Assembly: GCA_964421595.1 (NCBI GenBank)
Contig: CAYQXY010000017.1
Coordinates: 1 to 64,000, forward strand
Source of the DNA: PXAP01 sp964421595
Lineage (GTDB): Bacteria > Bacteroidota > Bacteroidia > Bacteroidales > PUMT01
Length of the DNA stretch: 64,000 nt
Direction of reading: 5' to 3'
Part shown: piece by piece, positions 17,009 through 26,135 of the stretch
Numbering within the stretch: the first letter of the stretch is position 1
How the letters are laid out: each line of letters starts with the position of its first letter
Program-made: the position numbers and the translations under genes
The notes under the pieces: model-generated
What the model was told of the DNA's origin: nothing
What the model saw: the letters and a program-made list of their open reading frames with translations, nothing else
Databases searched by the model: none

Positions 17009-17050
17009 ATCAGGACCATAAGTCCTGATTTAATTCAGTAATTAAATCAG
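17009..17050 (+). promoter_or_regulatory. Two overlapping, mutually exclusive hairpins (terminator/attenuator candidate)
   Basis: ATCAGGAC (17,009-17,016) pairs with GTCCTGAT (17,022-17,029). CTGATTTAATT (17,025-17,035) pairs perfectly with AATTAAATCAG (17,040-17,050). The two stems share CTGAT, so only one can form. They lie between the sirtuin stop and the barrel gene start. This could be a simple terminator or an attenuator. Confidence 0.4.
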
Positions 17051-17060
17051 ACCCATTTCA

Positions 17061-17792
17061 ATGCTAAAGTCTATGGATGCTTTCAAAAAAAACAAAAAAT
17101 TACCGGAAGACAGAAATGGGCCGTTAATATCCGGCGATACGGAAAAGAAGCACGGCCACAGAGTCAAACTATACTTTGCAGTATTTTTCAAAAGATGCTG
17201 GTCAGTGATTTATGCACTTATTTTCCTGTTTATTTCCTTCTCAGCCGTAAACGCCCAGGTGTTCAATGCCGGTTTCTCAGGAGGTTTAAATATTTCTCAG
17301 GTTGATGGTGACGGATTAGCCGGCTATAACAAGGCGGGAGCGACTTTTGGAATTTTTGTCAATGCTTTCCTTAGGGAAGACCTGAATGCCCGGCTTGAGA
17401 TAAATTATTCCCCGAAAGGCAGTCAACTCAAAACCTCCCTTGAAGATTTGCGCTACTACAGAATGGAGCTCCACTACATAGAATTCCCGGTTATGCTTAA
17501 CTATTTGCTCCCGGCAAAATTAACAGCTGAAGCCGGATTGTCGGGTGGTTACCTGTTTAGAGCAAAAGAAAAGGACGAACTTGGGGAAATACCTGTATCC
17601 GATCCATTCAGAAAAAGTGAAATTTCCGCGCTTGCGGGCCTCTCCAGGCTGCTTACAGATAATATTTCTTTAAATCTCCGGATCTCGTATTCGATAATTC
17701 CTGTCAGAAAGCATGCGGGAGGAGGGACATTCTATTTTAACAGGGGCCAGAACAACAATGTAATTTCTTTTACTGCAAGATATCAGTTTTAA
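17061..17792 (+). CDS. PorT-like outer-membrane beta-barrel protein
   Basis: Predicted outer-membrane protein of 243 aa with an eight-strand-type barrel (OMP_b-brl_2 / PorT-like). Amphipathic strands begin at FNAGFSGGLNISQVDGDGL and continue through NARLEINYSPKGSQ and LHYIEFPVMLNYLL to the last strand NNVISFTARYQF, with a terminal aromatic residue. The hydrophobic signal segment (YALIFLFISFSAVNAQ) lies unusually far in, at about residues 50-66. The true start may therefore be the GTG at 17,205; no ATG exists between. The hairpin pair just upstream may regulate or separate it from the sirtuin gene. Confidence 0.8.
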   Translation: MLKSMDAFKKNKKLPEDRNGPLISGDTEKKHGHRVKLYFAVFFKRCWSVIYALIFLFISFSAVNAQVFNAGFSGGLNISQVDGDGLAGYNKAGATFGIFVNAFLREDLNARLEINYSPKGSQLKTSLEDLRYYRMELHYIEFPVMLNYLLPAKLTAEAGLSGGYLFRAKEKDELGEIPVSDPFRKSEISALAGLSRLLTDNISLNLRISYSIIPVRKHAGGGTFYFNRGQNNNVISFTARYQF

Positions 17793-17813
17793 AACAGTTT
17801 CAATCGGAATGCT

Positions 17814-18506
17814 TCATGCATAAGCCATTGTTAGTATGCTCAGCCTTATTCCTGGTTTGAGCATTATTGCCATAGCGCACGATTCAAGGGTAGCTCCTGT
17901 TGTAACTACATCATCAACCAGCAGGACATGTTTGTTTTCTATCCGGGCAGGATCTCTTACCCTGAAACAATTTTCAACATTTTCCCACCTTTCTGTGCGT
18001 GATTTATTTATTTGTGTATCAGTACCTATATACCTGACAAGGATATCAGGGTATAACTGTTTTCCGAGGCCCTTTGCAAGCCCCCTTGCAAACCATTCAC
18101 TCTGATTATATCCTCTTTTAACTTCCCTTGATTGGTGGAGCGGCACAGGCACAAGAAAGTCAGTTTCTGAAAAGTGGCCGCTGCGCGCCAGTTCGCTGCC
18201 ATATAAAACTCCTATATATTCAGCAAGTTGCTTGTTGCCAAGGTACTTTATATGATGAAGGATTTTTCTGCTTTTACTTCCTTTCTCAAAATAGTATAAT
18301 GCTGCTGCGGCCTGAATATTTAACCTTCCCCAGAACAACTGCTCCAACGGATTGTCTTTATCAAGATGAAAATTTGTCTTTGGAAGGTTAAAAATGCAAC
18401 TAAGGCAGATATATTTTTCCTGTGTTACTAAAACGCTGCCACAGGCCACGCAAACAGCCGGATATATTAGATTGGTGAAATCACTGAATATGTCGGCGAC
18501 CTTCAA
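17814..18506 (-). CDS. ComF family protein (phosphoribosyltransferase domain)
   Basis: ComF-like protein of 230 aa, related to the DNA-uptake factor ComFC. An N-terminal zinc-ribbon-like CVACGSVL...CLSCIF (about 19-38) is followed by a type I phosphoribosyltransferase domain with the PRPP-binding motif VLLVDDVVTTGATLESCA (about 194-211). No ATG is available; the frame starts with TTG at 18,506. It converges with the barrel gene 21 bp away. Confidence 0.9.
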   Translation of the reverse strand: MKVADIFSDFTNLIYPAVCVACGSVLVTQEKYICLSCIFNLPKTNFHLDKDNPLEQLFWGRLNIQAAAALYYFEKGSKSRKILHHIKYLGNKQLAEYIGVLYGSELARSGHFSETDFLVPVPLHQSREVKRGYNQSEWFARGLAKGLGKQLYPDILVRYIGTDTQINKSRTERWENVENCFRVRDPARIENKHVLLVDDVVTTGATLESCAMAIMLKPGIRLSILTMAYA

Positions 18507-18563
18507 ATTTACAGATATTAAGCTGAAGTTTAAATTTAGCTCAATCCGTAGTAATTTCAGTAA

Positions 18564-18887
18564 TTAAAAATTGCCTGAATACCTGTTTCCCGGATTTGAC
18601 CTATCGTTTGGATACTGTTCTTTCTGTTTTTTCTTTTTTCGGCGATTTGTAGGATAGAAATAGATCAGGCTTAGCACAAAGCCAAATATAACACAGATAA
18701 CAAGACCAAGCGCAAGTGAGGTGCGAAATACCCAGAACCATAAATGAATTGTTACTTCGTGTGAATTCTGAATGGCGAATATAACAAGGAGCAATGCTAT
18801 TATAATCAATGATATATATCTGAAAAGATGTGCAGGAGGCTGGTTATCATTTGATTGATAGTTATTTTCTCTTTCGGGAATTGTCAT
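18564..18887 (-). CDS. LapA-domain (DUF1049) membrane protein
   Basis: Small inner-membrane protein of 107 aa with two predicted helices: FRYISLIIIALLLVIFAIQN and LALGLVICVIFGFVLSLIYF. The first helix followed by QNSHEVTIHLWFW is the typical pattern of the lipopolysaccharide-assembly-associated LapA/DUF1049 family. The C-terminal tail is very basic (RRKKKKQKE). I use the ATG at 18,887 rather than the GTG before it. It is 58 bp upstream of comF on the same strand. Confidence 0.85.
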   Translation of the reverse strand: MTIPERENNYQSNDNQPPAHLFRYISLIIIALLLVIFAIQNSHEVTIHLWFWVFRTSLALGLVICVIFGFVLSLIYFYPTNRRKKKKQKEQYPNDRSNPGNRYSGNF

Positions 18888-19109
18888 CACGATTAAGTTA
18901 AAGTTTAAACTTGAATTTTTTCTTAATTAATATGGCAGCAGTAATTATAGAAAAAATGTTCAGGTTATCTGCGTGTCATATTAATTGCCGGATGAGAATG
19001 AAGCCTTTTAATTTTTCCGGCATGCAGTAACATAAGTAAAGTTAAGCTTTATGTTTGATCTTTTCGAAAATTTCAGGAAAAATTTACCTTAAATAAGCTG
19101 GTTTAATAG

Positions 19110-19140
19110 TGTATGAAATTTGCTTTACAAATTTCATACA
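19110..19140. other. Perfect 13-bp palindromic hairpin
   Basis: TGTATGAAATTTG (19,110-19,122) and CAAATTTCATACA (19,128-19,140) form a perfect stem with a 5-nt loop. It lies 26 bp past the stop of the LiaF-like gene. There is no T tract on either strand, so it may stabilise a transcript end rather than terminate it. Confidence 0.5.
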
Positions 19141-19165
19141 ATCACCCTTTTGCTTTCTATGCCGT

Positions 19166-19486
19166 TTATCTTCTTGCCAGAAGTACTGATAAACCAATCA
19201 CTAAGAACAGTATTGGCCAGAACAAACCAGCTTCACCGGGGTTGATACCCCAGATATCCGGTATCAGAAAGTAAAACCCAATTGCGACCAATACAATTCC
19301 TGCAGTCTTCTCCTTTTCAGTGATAGTAAAAATGATACCCAGGGAAAGTAAGAGTGTTTTCCAGGTGAATATATAAGAAGGCACAAGCCCGGGCATAATC
19401 CCCAGATTGTTGAGGAGCAGGATCAGTCCAACTGCTACAAGGAAAATACCAAAGATCAGGTTACTTCTTTTACCTTTTTTGAACAT
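19166..19486 (-). CDS. LiaF-like transmembrane domain protein (DUF5668-type)
   Basis: Four-helix membrane protein of 106 aa. The pattern FGIFLVAVGLILLLNNLGI...TWKTLLLSLGIIF...GIVLVAIGFYFLIPDIW...LFWPILFLVIGLSVLLA matches the LiaF transmembrane domain found next to envelope-stress systems. The cytosolic C-terminal domain of full LiaF is absent, and no two-component system is adjacent. Function is unknown. Confidence 0.75.
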   Translation of the reverse strand: MFKKGKRSNLIFGIFLVAVGLILLLNNLGIMPGLVPSYIFTWKTLLLSLGIIFTITEKEKTAGIVLVAIGFYFLIPDIWGINPGEAGLFWPILFLVIGLSVLLARR

Positions 19487-19730
19487 TATGCTTTTTTGTG
19501 CAAAAATAACAATTTTCAGAAACGGTAATTAAGGATAAATCGGCAAAATGCAATATTTTGCCGGTAAAGAACAGTAATTGCAGTAATTTATGGAACTTTC
19601 CCGAAGAAGTGGCCGAAATGTGTAAGCTGCATAAAATTAGACCAGCTGATCGAAAGATTCTTGCCGGTACTATAGAAGACACTGCCTTTAAAGGCTTTGA
19701 AGGGAAGTCCTTCTTATCTGCTTTTAAATA

Positions 19731-21008
19731 TCAGAACCTTGTATTTACAACATTTGTAAATTGTGAACCAAAGCTATATGAGAGTCCTATAGCACCTGAC
19801 ATCTGGTAATTTGTTGCCTGCCGGCGCTGCTGCAGCAGTATATCTTCAAGGCTCAATTCACCAGCCGGGAGAGCGACAAGGTCATTTATAAAGTCAAGAC
19901 TTCCGCTGATATTAAGAGATAGTCCTTTAATAACCCGTAAATCAAGACGGGAAGAAACAGATGCCCTGTTCGAGCTAAAATCATGAAAATGATTGGAACC
20001 TCTTACAGATGCTCTGAACGATCCCCATGGTTGCTGAAAACTGGCCGAAAAGTTAATGGATTGGCCCGCAAGGAATTCTTCTGTTTTAAAAAACAGAGTT
20101 TCTTCGATATAATAATGATACCCTGCTCCAATAGTGTATACCATGGTAATTGCCCTTCTATTGGCTTCGGAATATGGATAAAAACTAAATTCGATACCGG
20201 GCGAAGCTTCAATGTTAAATTGGATATTATGGAATGTACTTGAAAGCATATTAGTGAAGAGTCCGGTTGACCAATGCTGGTCAATGCTCTTGATAAGTGC
20301 CCCGCTGAAGCCGTGCCGGCGATTCCTTCTGATTATAATTCCATCATCGGTATTGAATCTTCGTTCATTCAGGTTAAAATATGGTCTGATACGTATTTTC
20401 CAGTCTTCCGATATCTTATCGGCTGAAAAACCCCACCTTGAATCAAACCTGCTTTGGGCACTCTCCTTATAAAAGTTGGCTCCACCATGAATTTCGAATA
20501 CCCAGTTATTCCATGGATCAGAGACAGGTTCCCTGTCAATCTGGACATCACCGTTAATATTCAGTGAAACCTGGCTTACCATGCTGGTACTGGCAAGATA
20601 GGAAACCATACCCATTCTTAACATGTTAACCAGTCCCCTTCTCGTTTCATCGGAAGTATTTGTACCGGGAGCCCAGTATGTGATTACATTGTTCATTCCC
20701 TCAAATCGCCTTCTTCCGATGAATGATATTATATAGTTCTCTCCTGCAGAACCTGAACCATGTCTTGTCATAAGGATGTGAACATGAGCCATCTCACGGT
20801 CTCTTACAAAGTTAACAAAGGTCATTGTTTCCCTTACGTATTGCTGATGATACGGGAAGTCTAAAAAGACACTCAAAAGGTCAGAGTTATTGATCCGGGC
20901 AAGCTCTTCGTTTGCCCTGATTTCTGACTGCAGGAAAAGTGTTGAGAAAATCAATAAATATACTGTTCTATAAAAGAGTATGTTTAAAACTTTATGATAC
21001 AAGTGCAT
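19731..21008 (-). CDS. Uncharacterised outer-membrane barrel-like protein
   Basis: 425-aa protein with an N-terminal hydrophobic signal (YLLIFSTLFLQSEIRA). A globular segment follows (about 35-180, FVNFVRDREMAHVHILMT, EGMNNVITYWAPGTNTSDET). The remainder is a long run of amphipathic strands rich in aromatic, serine and asparagine residues, ending SYSFGSQFTNVVNTRF. The last strand ends in phenylalanine, as expected for a Bam-inserted barrel. I do not recognise the family. It is transcribed alone, with the oxidoreductase gene upstream on the same strand. Confidence 0.75.
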   Translation of the reverse strand: MHLYHKVLNILFYRTVYLLIFSTLFLQSEIRANEELARINNSDLLSVFLDFPYHQQYVRETMTFVNFVRDREMAHVHILMTRHGSGSAGENYIISFIGRRRFEGMNNVITYWAPGTNTSDETRRGLVNMLRMGMVSYLASTSMVSQVSLNINGDVQIDREPVSDPWNNWVFEIHGGANFYKESAQSRFDSRWGFSADKISEDWKIRIRPYFNLNERRFNTDDGIIIRRNRRHGFSGALIKSIDQHWSTGLFTNMLSSTFHNIQFNIEASPGIEFSFYPYSEANRRAITMVYTIGAGYHYYIEETLFFKTEEFLAGQSINFSASFQQPWGSFRASVRGSNHFHDFSSNRASVSSRLDLRVIKGLSLNISGSLDFINDLVALPAGELSLEDILLQQRRQATNYQMSGAIGLSYSFGSQFTNVVNTRF

Positions 21009-21316
21009 GTTGGTTCTAAATAATAGTAAGTGAAATTGGCCGGTGTTATATTAACAGCGGCACTAATACAACGCTTATCTTTAAATAATGTTTCAAAAAA
21101 CGGAAACAGAAAACGTATTTTAACAAATGAAGATTACCCCGCCGGAAAATCAAAAGTTTTAATTACCCAATTTGACGGGAAAAAATTTTTATTGCCTGAT
21201 AATCAGGGTCATATAATTATGATTATCTGACTTGATAAAAATTAATGGCTCAAAATTGCCTTAATAAATTAACGAATCAAACAAGCGACTGTTAATATAT
21301 GTTAAAAATGTGCAGT
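21009..21316. other. Intergenic region without recognised features
   Basis: This 308-bp AT-rich stretch between two minus-strand genes shows no repeat, hairpin or convincing ORF. A 66-codon plus-strand frame at 21,030-21,230 has low-complexity content and no recognisable motif. Confidence 0.4.
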
Positions 21317-22303
21317 TCAATAAATTCTTTTGCCGGTAATCTCATCAAGCACCCTGCTGGTTCTGGCTGCGGTGATTCCTGTACCCGGACACTTTCCAAG
21401 TCCGTTCAGCTGAGCTACAATAGACTCAATAAACGACTGCTGCACATGATCGGGGCGATTGTTCTCAATATAACTGGTTATCCCCTCAACCGTGATCCGG
21501 ATTGGTGTAAAATCAAAACATGAAAAGTGGACCGATCCCTTTTCTCCTGCAATCTCAATATTATCTTCACTGAGATGTTCCGGAGCTGCGAAATTCCACA
21601 CACCGGTACCTGCTATTCCGTTTTCACATTTGAAAGAGGCAGAAACAAAATCTTCAGGCTCGTATAGGCCTGAAAGATTAAGGGCAAGAGAAGAAGTTTG
21701 CTCAATCGGTCCGAGAACATAATCTATGAAATCAAGCTGGTGGCTTCCAAGGTCGAAAATATATCCGCCACCGGAAATCTCAGGAATGACCCTCCATGGC
21801 AGTGGTTTTAGATAATCTTCTTTTTGAGGGGTTGAAAAATATCTGATTGAAAAAAATAATGGATTACCAATGGTACCGGATTCGATAAGTTCCTTCACCT
21901 TCAAAAATCCCGGAAGCATTCTTCGGTAATAGGCAACGAACAGCGGCACCCCTGTTTCCCGGGAAACCCGGTTCATCTCCTGACATTCCCGGTAACTTAC
22001 TGCCATAGGTTTTTCCACATAGACCGGTTTTCCTGCCATCATTGCCTTTATTGCATATTCAGCATGAGACCCCGGTGGGGTTGCCACATATACTGCATTA
22101 ACCTCAGGATCATTTATCAGCTTGTCGGCGTTATCATACCATCTGGGTACCTTATGACGAACGGCATAATCTTTTGCAGATTCTCCATTACGACGCATCA
22201 CGGCAACAAGCTCTGAATTGTTTACTTTTGAGAAAGCCGGTCCGCTTTTAATTTCTGTTACATTTCCGCAACCTATAATTCCCCACTTGATCTTACTGTT
22301 CAT
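21317..22303 (-). CDS. Gfo/Idh/MocA family oxidoreductase
   Basis: NAD(P)-dependent sugar-type dehydrogenase of 328 aa. The N-terminal Rossmann motif GIIGCGNVTEIKSGPAF (about 8-24) precedes the family motif VEKPMAVSYRE (near 95, EKP). The C-terminal alpha/beta domain begins with the GGGYIFDLGSHQLDFIDY motif (near 176), which holds the catalytic Asp-x-x-x-His pattern. Substrate unknown; many relatives act on sugars or inositols. It is not part of an obvious operon. Confidence 0.9.
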   Translation of the reverse strand: MNSKIKWGIIGCGNVTEIKSGPAFSKVNNSELVAVMRRNGESAKDYAVRHKVPRWYDNADKLINDPEVNAVYVATPPGSHAEYAIKAMMAGKPVYVEKPMAVSYRECQEMNRVSRETGVPLFVAYYRRMLPGFLKVKELIESGTIGNPLFFSIRYFSTPQKEDYLKPLPWRVIPEISGGGYIFDLGSHQLDFIDYVLGPIEQTSSLALNLSGLYEPEDFVSASFKCENGIAGTGVWNFAAPEHLSEDNIEIAGEKGSVHFSCFDFTPIRITVEGITSYIENNRPDHVQQSFIESIVAQLNGLGKCPGTGITAARTSRVLDEITGKRIY

Positions 22304-22700
22304 AAATTCTATTTAAGAATTTAAAGATATCAATTTTCACAAGACATACAAGTATTATTGATTAGGCTCATACATCAATAATTCATTGTCATCTGGTGAA
22401 GATCTTCTGGTACACAGTTTAAAAATGTTTCCGGGCAAATATATCAGAAATCACAAAATATCAGCACTTTGTTGTATATTATTAAAAACCATGAAAGAAA
22501 TGTTTATAGAAGTTCCTGTTAATTTCAATATCATATTTTATGGGTATAAGAATTCTCTGGCAGAATCGTTTGAAACGCCTGATAACCCATCATAGTGAGA
22601 TCATGATTATTTTCCAGATACTGCCTGGAATATTGGGAGTTTATAGTAAAATTGTGTCATCAGGTAAACACTAAACGCCGGCACCTGAAACAATCTCTTT
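22304..22700. other. Intergenic region, no supported gene
   Basis: This 397-bp region contains a 69-codon plus-strand frame (22,386-22,595) with no recognisable domain, signal or conserved start, which I leave uncalled. No hairpin or repeat stands out. Confidence 0.4.
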
Positions 22701-23066
22701 TCAGTGTTTTACGTGATCCGGATCATCCGGCTTTTTGCAACAGCCGGGCAGATCAGAATATGCTTTTTCATCACCCTGCAGGCTGTCTGCATCATAACCA
22801 AGCTTTGTAATTGCTTTACGAAGTTTGTCCGGATCAGTTCTTCGGGTATTGTAACGTACAGTCACTTTTTTAGTTTCCATATCGAGCAGTGCATGGAGTA
22901 CACCCCTTTCGAAAGTCAGCATCTTTTCGATAGATTCCTTGCACATCGGACACTGGGCAGATGTTTTTATCTTAACCTCATCTGTATTTCTGTTTTGTGA
23001 ATATGTTGCTGTGGAAATGAGGAACACAAGAGCAACAAATGAATAAAGTCGTGTTTTTGAGTTCAT
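22701..23066 (-). CDS. Secreted heavy-metal-associated (HMA) domain protein
   Basis: 121-aa metal-binding protein with a signal peptide (FVALVFLISTATYSQ) and one HMA fold. Its binding loop is KTSAQCPMCKESIEKML (CPMC, about residues 38-41), followed by the typical VTVRYNTRRTDPDKLRKAITKLGYDAD. The C-terminal extension has GCCKKPDDPDH, offering further thiol and histidine ligands. It is the third gene after a HYC_CC_PP-type protein and a TonB receptor on the same strand. Periplasmic copper or similar soft-metal binding is the natural reading, but the metal is inferred. Confidence 0.88.
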   Translation of the reverse strand: MNSKTRLYSFVALVFLISTATYSQNRNTDEVKIKTSAQCPMCKESIEKMLTFERGVLHALLDMETKKVTVRYNTRRTDPDKLRKAITKLGYDADSLQGDEKAYSDLPGCCKKPDDPDHVKH

Positions 23067-23333
23067 TGTAATAGTTTGTAGTTAGTAATTATCAAATTAT
23101 CAGCAGAGTGGTAATTGTAACATAAAAGGCCTCCCTGTATATCATTCATTTTTGATTGTTAGCTGAATACAAAAGTACCTTTAACGCATAGTGCAATATT
23201 ATTAGAGGTTCACTTCCTATATAATTATTTCTATTCATTTTCATAACATTTATTTTATATGTTAAACCGGTTATAAATCTCTTCGTGATCTCTTTTTAGG
23301 TGTTTCTGTCCTGGAAACTCAATAAGGCTGAAA

Positions 23334-25577
23334 TTAATTAAAAGTATACCGTATTCCTGCATAAAACATACGGCCGAGAAATGGTCCCCAGATCATTGAT
23401 GAATCGAAATAGCTGCCAAATGGATCGTCAGCTGCTATAATGGGATTATGCTGCTTAAAGCCAGTTAAATTTTCACCCCCGACGTAGATATCCATTTGTC
23501 TGAATTTCCGGGTAACCTGGGCATGGAGAATGTAATAACTCGGGGAATATTCCGGCCGGCGATAGTTCTCCGGGCTCTGGCTTGTGTCAGGTATCCGGCT
23601 TGGTCCGTTTAGCTGGTTTGTCATATCAAACCTCCATTTTTCATATCTGGTTGACCGGGACAGGGTAAGCAGACCTTTGTATTTACTGACAAGCGGACTT
23701 TGCATTAGTCTTCCGCCATAAGTTGTTTTAACATCATCTACCCTGTAAGCTGTATAGATCTCAAAACCGTCAAACGGCTGTATAGTCATGTCAGCCTGGA
23801 ATGAATTGGAAAAGGATTTCCCGTCAAGATTGTAGAATACAACTTTATTAACATCCTGATCAAGATCGGCAACTATCTGATTGATGAAATTCGTCCTGTA
23901 GTAGTCGGCGCTCAGGGTTATGCTTCGATCTTCGTTTAATGGTATAATATGAGTATAGTTCATCCCAAAATTCCAGGCTTCTTCCGCCCTGAAGTCTTCC
24001 TGAAATATAAGCTGACGGGAACTGGCCATAATCGGGGAGTTCTCCGAAAATACATTGGCAGTCCGGAACCCTTTACCTACTGATGCCCTCAGGGTATTAT
24101 TCATATTCAACTGGTATCGTAAATGCATGCGGGGAGTTATGAACCAGTCATGAATGCTGTGGTGATCAGCCCGTAAGCCCATTATTAGAGTAAGTTTTTC
24201 CGGCAGGGTATAGGTATACTCACTGAAAATTCCCGGTACCGATTCTATTCGCCTGAGAAGAATATCATTGAATTGTTCATTATAATCATCATACAGGTAG
24301 CTGATTCCTGCATTAATACGATGATTTGTCGTACCAAGCAAAGTTTGATAAACAATGCTGGAATAAAGACTCTTTTGATCTCCTTCATAATTGTTAAGGC
24401 CAAAATAGGAGCTTTGGTCATGCCAGGTTACAACTCCCATGAAAGCAATACTTGACTGCAACGTATTCGGCAGAAAAAAACCGCTTTTTAAAAACCCCTG
24501 TAATCTTTTTGTTTCAACGCCAGTACCATAGGCATTTGTAGTTCCCTTATCGGTTTCCCTGTTAAAAATCATCTGGCCGCCATATCTTTCATCATTTACC
24601 ACATGCACGCCGAACTGAACATGGTGCCTGTCTTCCACCTCATGGTTCCACCGGTTCATAAAATTGATCTGGTTACCAACCGGCACATCGAGAAACGAGT
24701 TTCCATTATGGTCCAGTTTGACCTGCTGGGTAGAGAAATGGCCGAGAAGCATAGTGCTCAAATTGTCATTTACCTTTACAGCGGAATTCATATTGGCTTC
24801 CAGCCGACCGTCAGAATTTGCAAAGAGATTTAAAAACAGGGCTTCTGATCGCTGAGGCTTTTTATATTCAATATTGATCTGACCGGTGGTTGATTCATAA
24901 CCATTAAGTACTGAAGAACTGCCCTTGGAGATCTGGATTGATTCCATCCAGGTGCCCGGTATGTAGGTCAGGCCGTAGGCCGATGACAAACCCCTGATCC
25001 CGGGAAGGTTTTCAAACATCAACTGGGAGTATACACCTGCCAGTCCGAGCATTTTAATCCGTTTGGCACCCGAAACCGCATCAGTAAATCCGACATCTAC
25101 AGTTGCACTGTTTTCAAAACTTTCAGATAAATTACAACATGCAAGGCTCTGGAGCCCGCTTATCGTAATGACCTCGGTTTTGAGGGGTTGAATTGTGGAA
25201 ATATAGCTTCCTCCCATTCTGCGGCGGACAGTCACCTCTTCAAGTTGCAGATTTTCTTTAAGCAATATTTCGATGAAGGCTGTTCCGGCAGGGACCGGAA
25301 CCGTATCGGCAGAATATCCGGTATAGCTTACAATCAGCTGATTTGTGTGCCTGCCGCGAGGTCTGGGTATTTCAAACTGGCCATCCACGTCAGTGGTTGT
25401 ACCTTGTGTGGTTCCTTCCCAGTAGAGTGCTGCAAACGGAAGGGTCTGGACTTCCTGTTTGCCGTCGCTTTCAACCAGAGCCCGTACAATCCCTTTTAAA
25501 TTGCCGTCTGCTGCAATTCCGTCAGTCAGGATAGTGCCGGGCAGACATAAAACTATAATAAATAATATTTTTTGCAT
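23334..25577 (-). CDS. TonB-dependent receptor with N-terminal CarboxypepD-reg-like domain
   Basis: Outer-membrane active transporter of 747 aa. After a signal peptide (IIVLCLPGTILTDGIAA) comes a beta-sandwich of about 90 residues (LPFAALYWEGTTQGTTTDVDGQFEIPRP) typical of Bacteroidota receptors. The plug domain (about 115-245) includes the cysteine pair LACCNLSESFENSATVDVG, and a 22-strand-type barrel follows, ending MFYAGIRYTFN. There is no SusD partner, so it is not a glycan SusC. The neighbours (HYC_CC_PP-like protein upstream, HMA protein downstream) suggest metal or metallophore uptake. Confidence 0.92.
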   Translation of the reverse strand: MQKILFIIVLCLPGTILTDGIAADGNLKGIVRALVESDGKQEVQTLPFAALYWEGTTQGTTTDVDGQFEIPRPRGRHTNQLIVSYTGYSADTVPVPAGTAFIEILLKENLQLEEVTVRRRMGGSYISTIQPLKTEVITISGLQSLACCNLSESFENSATVDVGFTDAVSGAKRIKMLGLAGVYSQLMFENLPGIRGLSSAYGLTYIPGTWMESIQISKGSSSVLNGYESTTGQINIEYKKPQRSEALFLNLFANSDGRLEANMNSAVKVNDNLSTMLLGHFSTQQVKLDHNGNSFLDVPVGNQINFMNRWNHEVEDRHHVQFGVHVVNDERYGGQMIFNRETDKGTTNAYGTGVETKRLQGFLKSGFFLPNTLQSSIAFMGVVTWHDQSSYFGLNNYEGDQKSLYSSIVYQTLLGTTNHRINAGISYLYDDYNEQFNDILLRRIESVPGIFSEYTYTLPEKLTLIMGLRADHHSIHDWFITPRMHLRYQLNMNNTLRASVGKGFRTANVFSENSPIMASSRQLIFQEDFRAEEAWNFGMNYTHIIPLNEDRSITLSADYYRTNFINQIVADLDQDVNKVVFYNLDGKSFSNSFQADMTIQPFDGFEIYTAYRVDDVKTTYGGRLMQSPLVSKYKGLLTLSRSTRYEKWRFDMTNQLNGPSRIPDTSQSPENYRRPEYSPSYYILHAQVTRKFRQMDIYVGGENLTGFKQHNPIIAADDPFGSYFDSSMIWGPFLGRMFYAGIRYTFN

Positions 25578-25661
25578 TTTTCTTTTACCAGGTTAAATAA
25601 TTAAACAAGAGGCGTCTATGCATTTTCAGGTGCATAAAGCAATTATAACCGGGTAAAAGGA

Positions 25662-26111
25662 TCACAACAGAAGCTGGCGGTTCAAAAGGAGAAGTTCTTT
25701 TCCATTTAATGGCGGAGGAGATTCAAAATTTAAAGATTTGTTGCAGGTGCCATGATTTTCAGCAATCAGATTTACAGATGAAGGATGGAAAAATAAATAG
25801 TCGCTGCTAAAAATTGATATATGGCCGGCACTCGTTAAATGATCGTCAACAACAATATGTATGGTTGTATCATGGCAGCAATCGGAGTTTTCTGAATACC
25901 CGCTGCTATTGTTGACCGGAGTCTGGCAACAGCCTTCGGGTTGAGGAAAGCTTTCGTTATGTTCGCAAGGATCGTTACCTGTGTGGAAAAAATGCAGGCC
26001 TGTATGGTTAATAGTACTGCAATGATGCACAGTCAGGTGAATTCCTGTTGATAACGCCAGAAATAACCCGGTGACCAGCACTAGAATAATATTTCTCAAT
26101 ATTGTTTTCAC
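25662..26111 (-). CDS. HYC_CC_PP-type cysteine/histidine-rich protein
   Basis: About 149 aa with an N-terminal membrane or signal helix (ILRNIILVLVTGLFLALS). Next come TVHHCSTINHTG (the HYC-like motif), GCCQTP and DCCHDTT (cysteine pairs) and ESPPPL near the end. This order matches the Bacteroidota HYC_CC_PP family, which often accompanies TonB receptors and HMA proteins. The function is not established; the many Cys and His residues suggest metal binding in the periplasm. I place the start at the GTG at 26,111; an in-frame TTG lies eight codons upstream. It is the first gene of the three-gene cluster. Confidence 0.75.
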   Translation of the reverse strand: MKTILRNIILVLVTGLFLALSTGIHLTVHHCSTINHTGLHFFHTGNDPCEHNESFPQPEGCCQTPVNNSSGYSENSDCCHDTTIHIVVDDHLTSAGHISIFSSDYLFFHPSSVNLIAENHGTCNKSLNFESPPPLNGKELLLLNRQLLL

Positions 26112-26135
26112 ATTTAAGGAAAAGAGACAAATCAA

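Noticed and set aside
22386..22595. 69-codon ORF between oxidoreductase and HMA genes
   Set aside because: No domain, signal peptide or leader support; random frames of this length are expected here.
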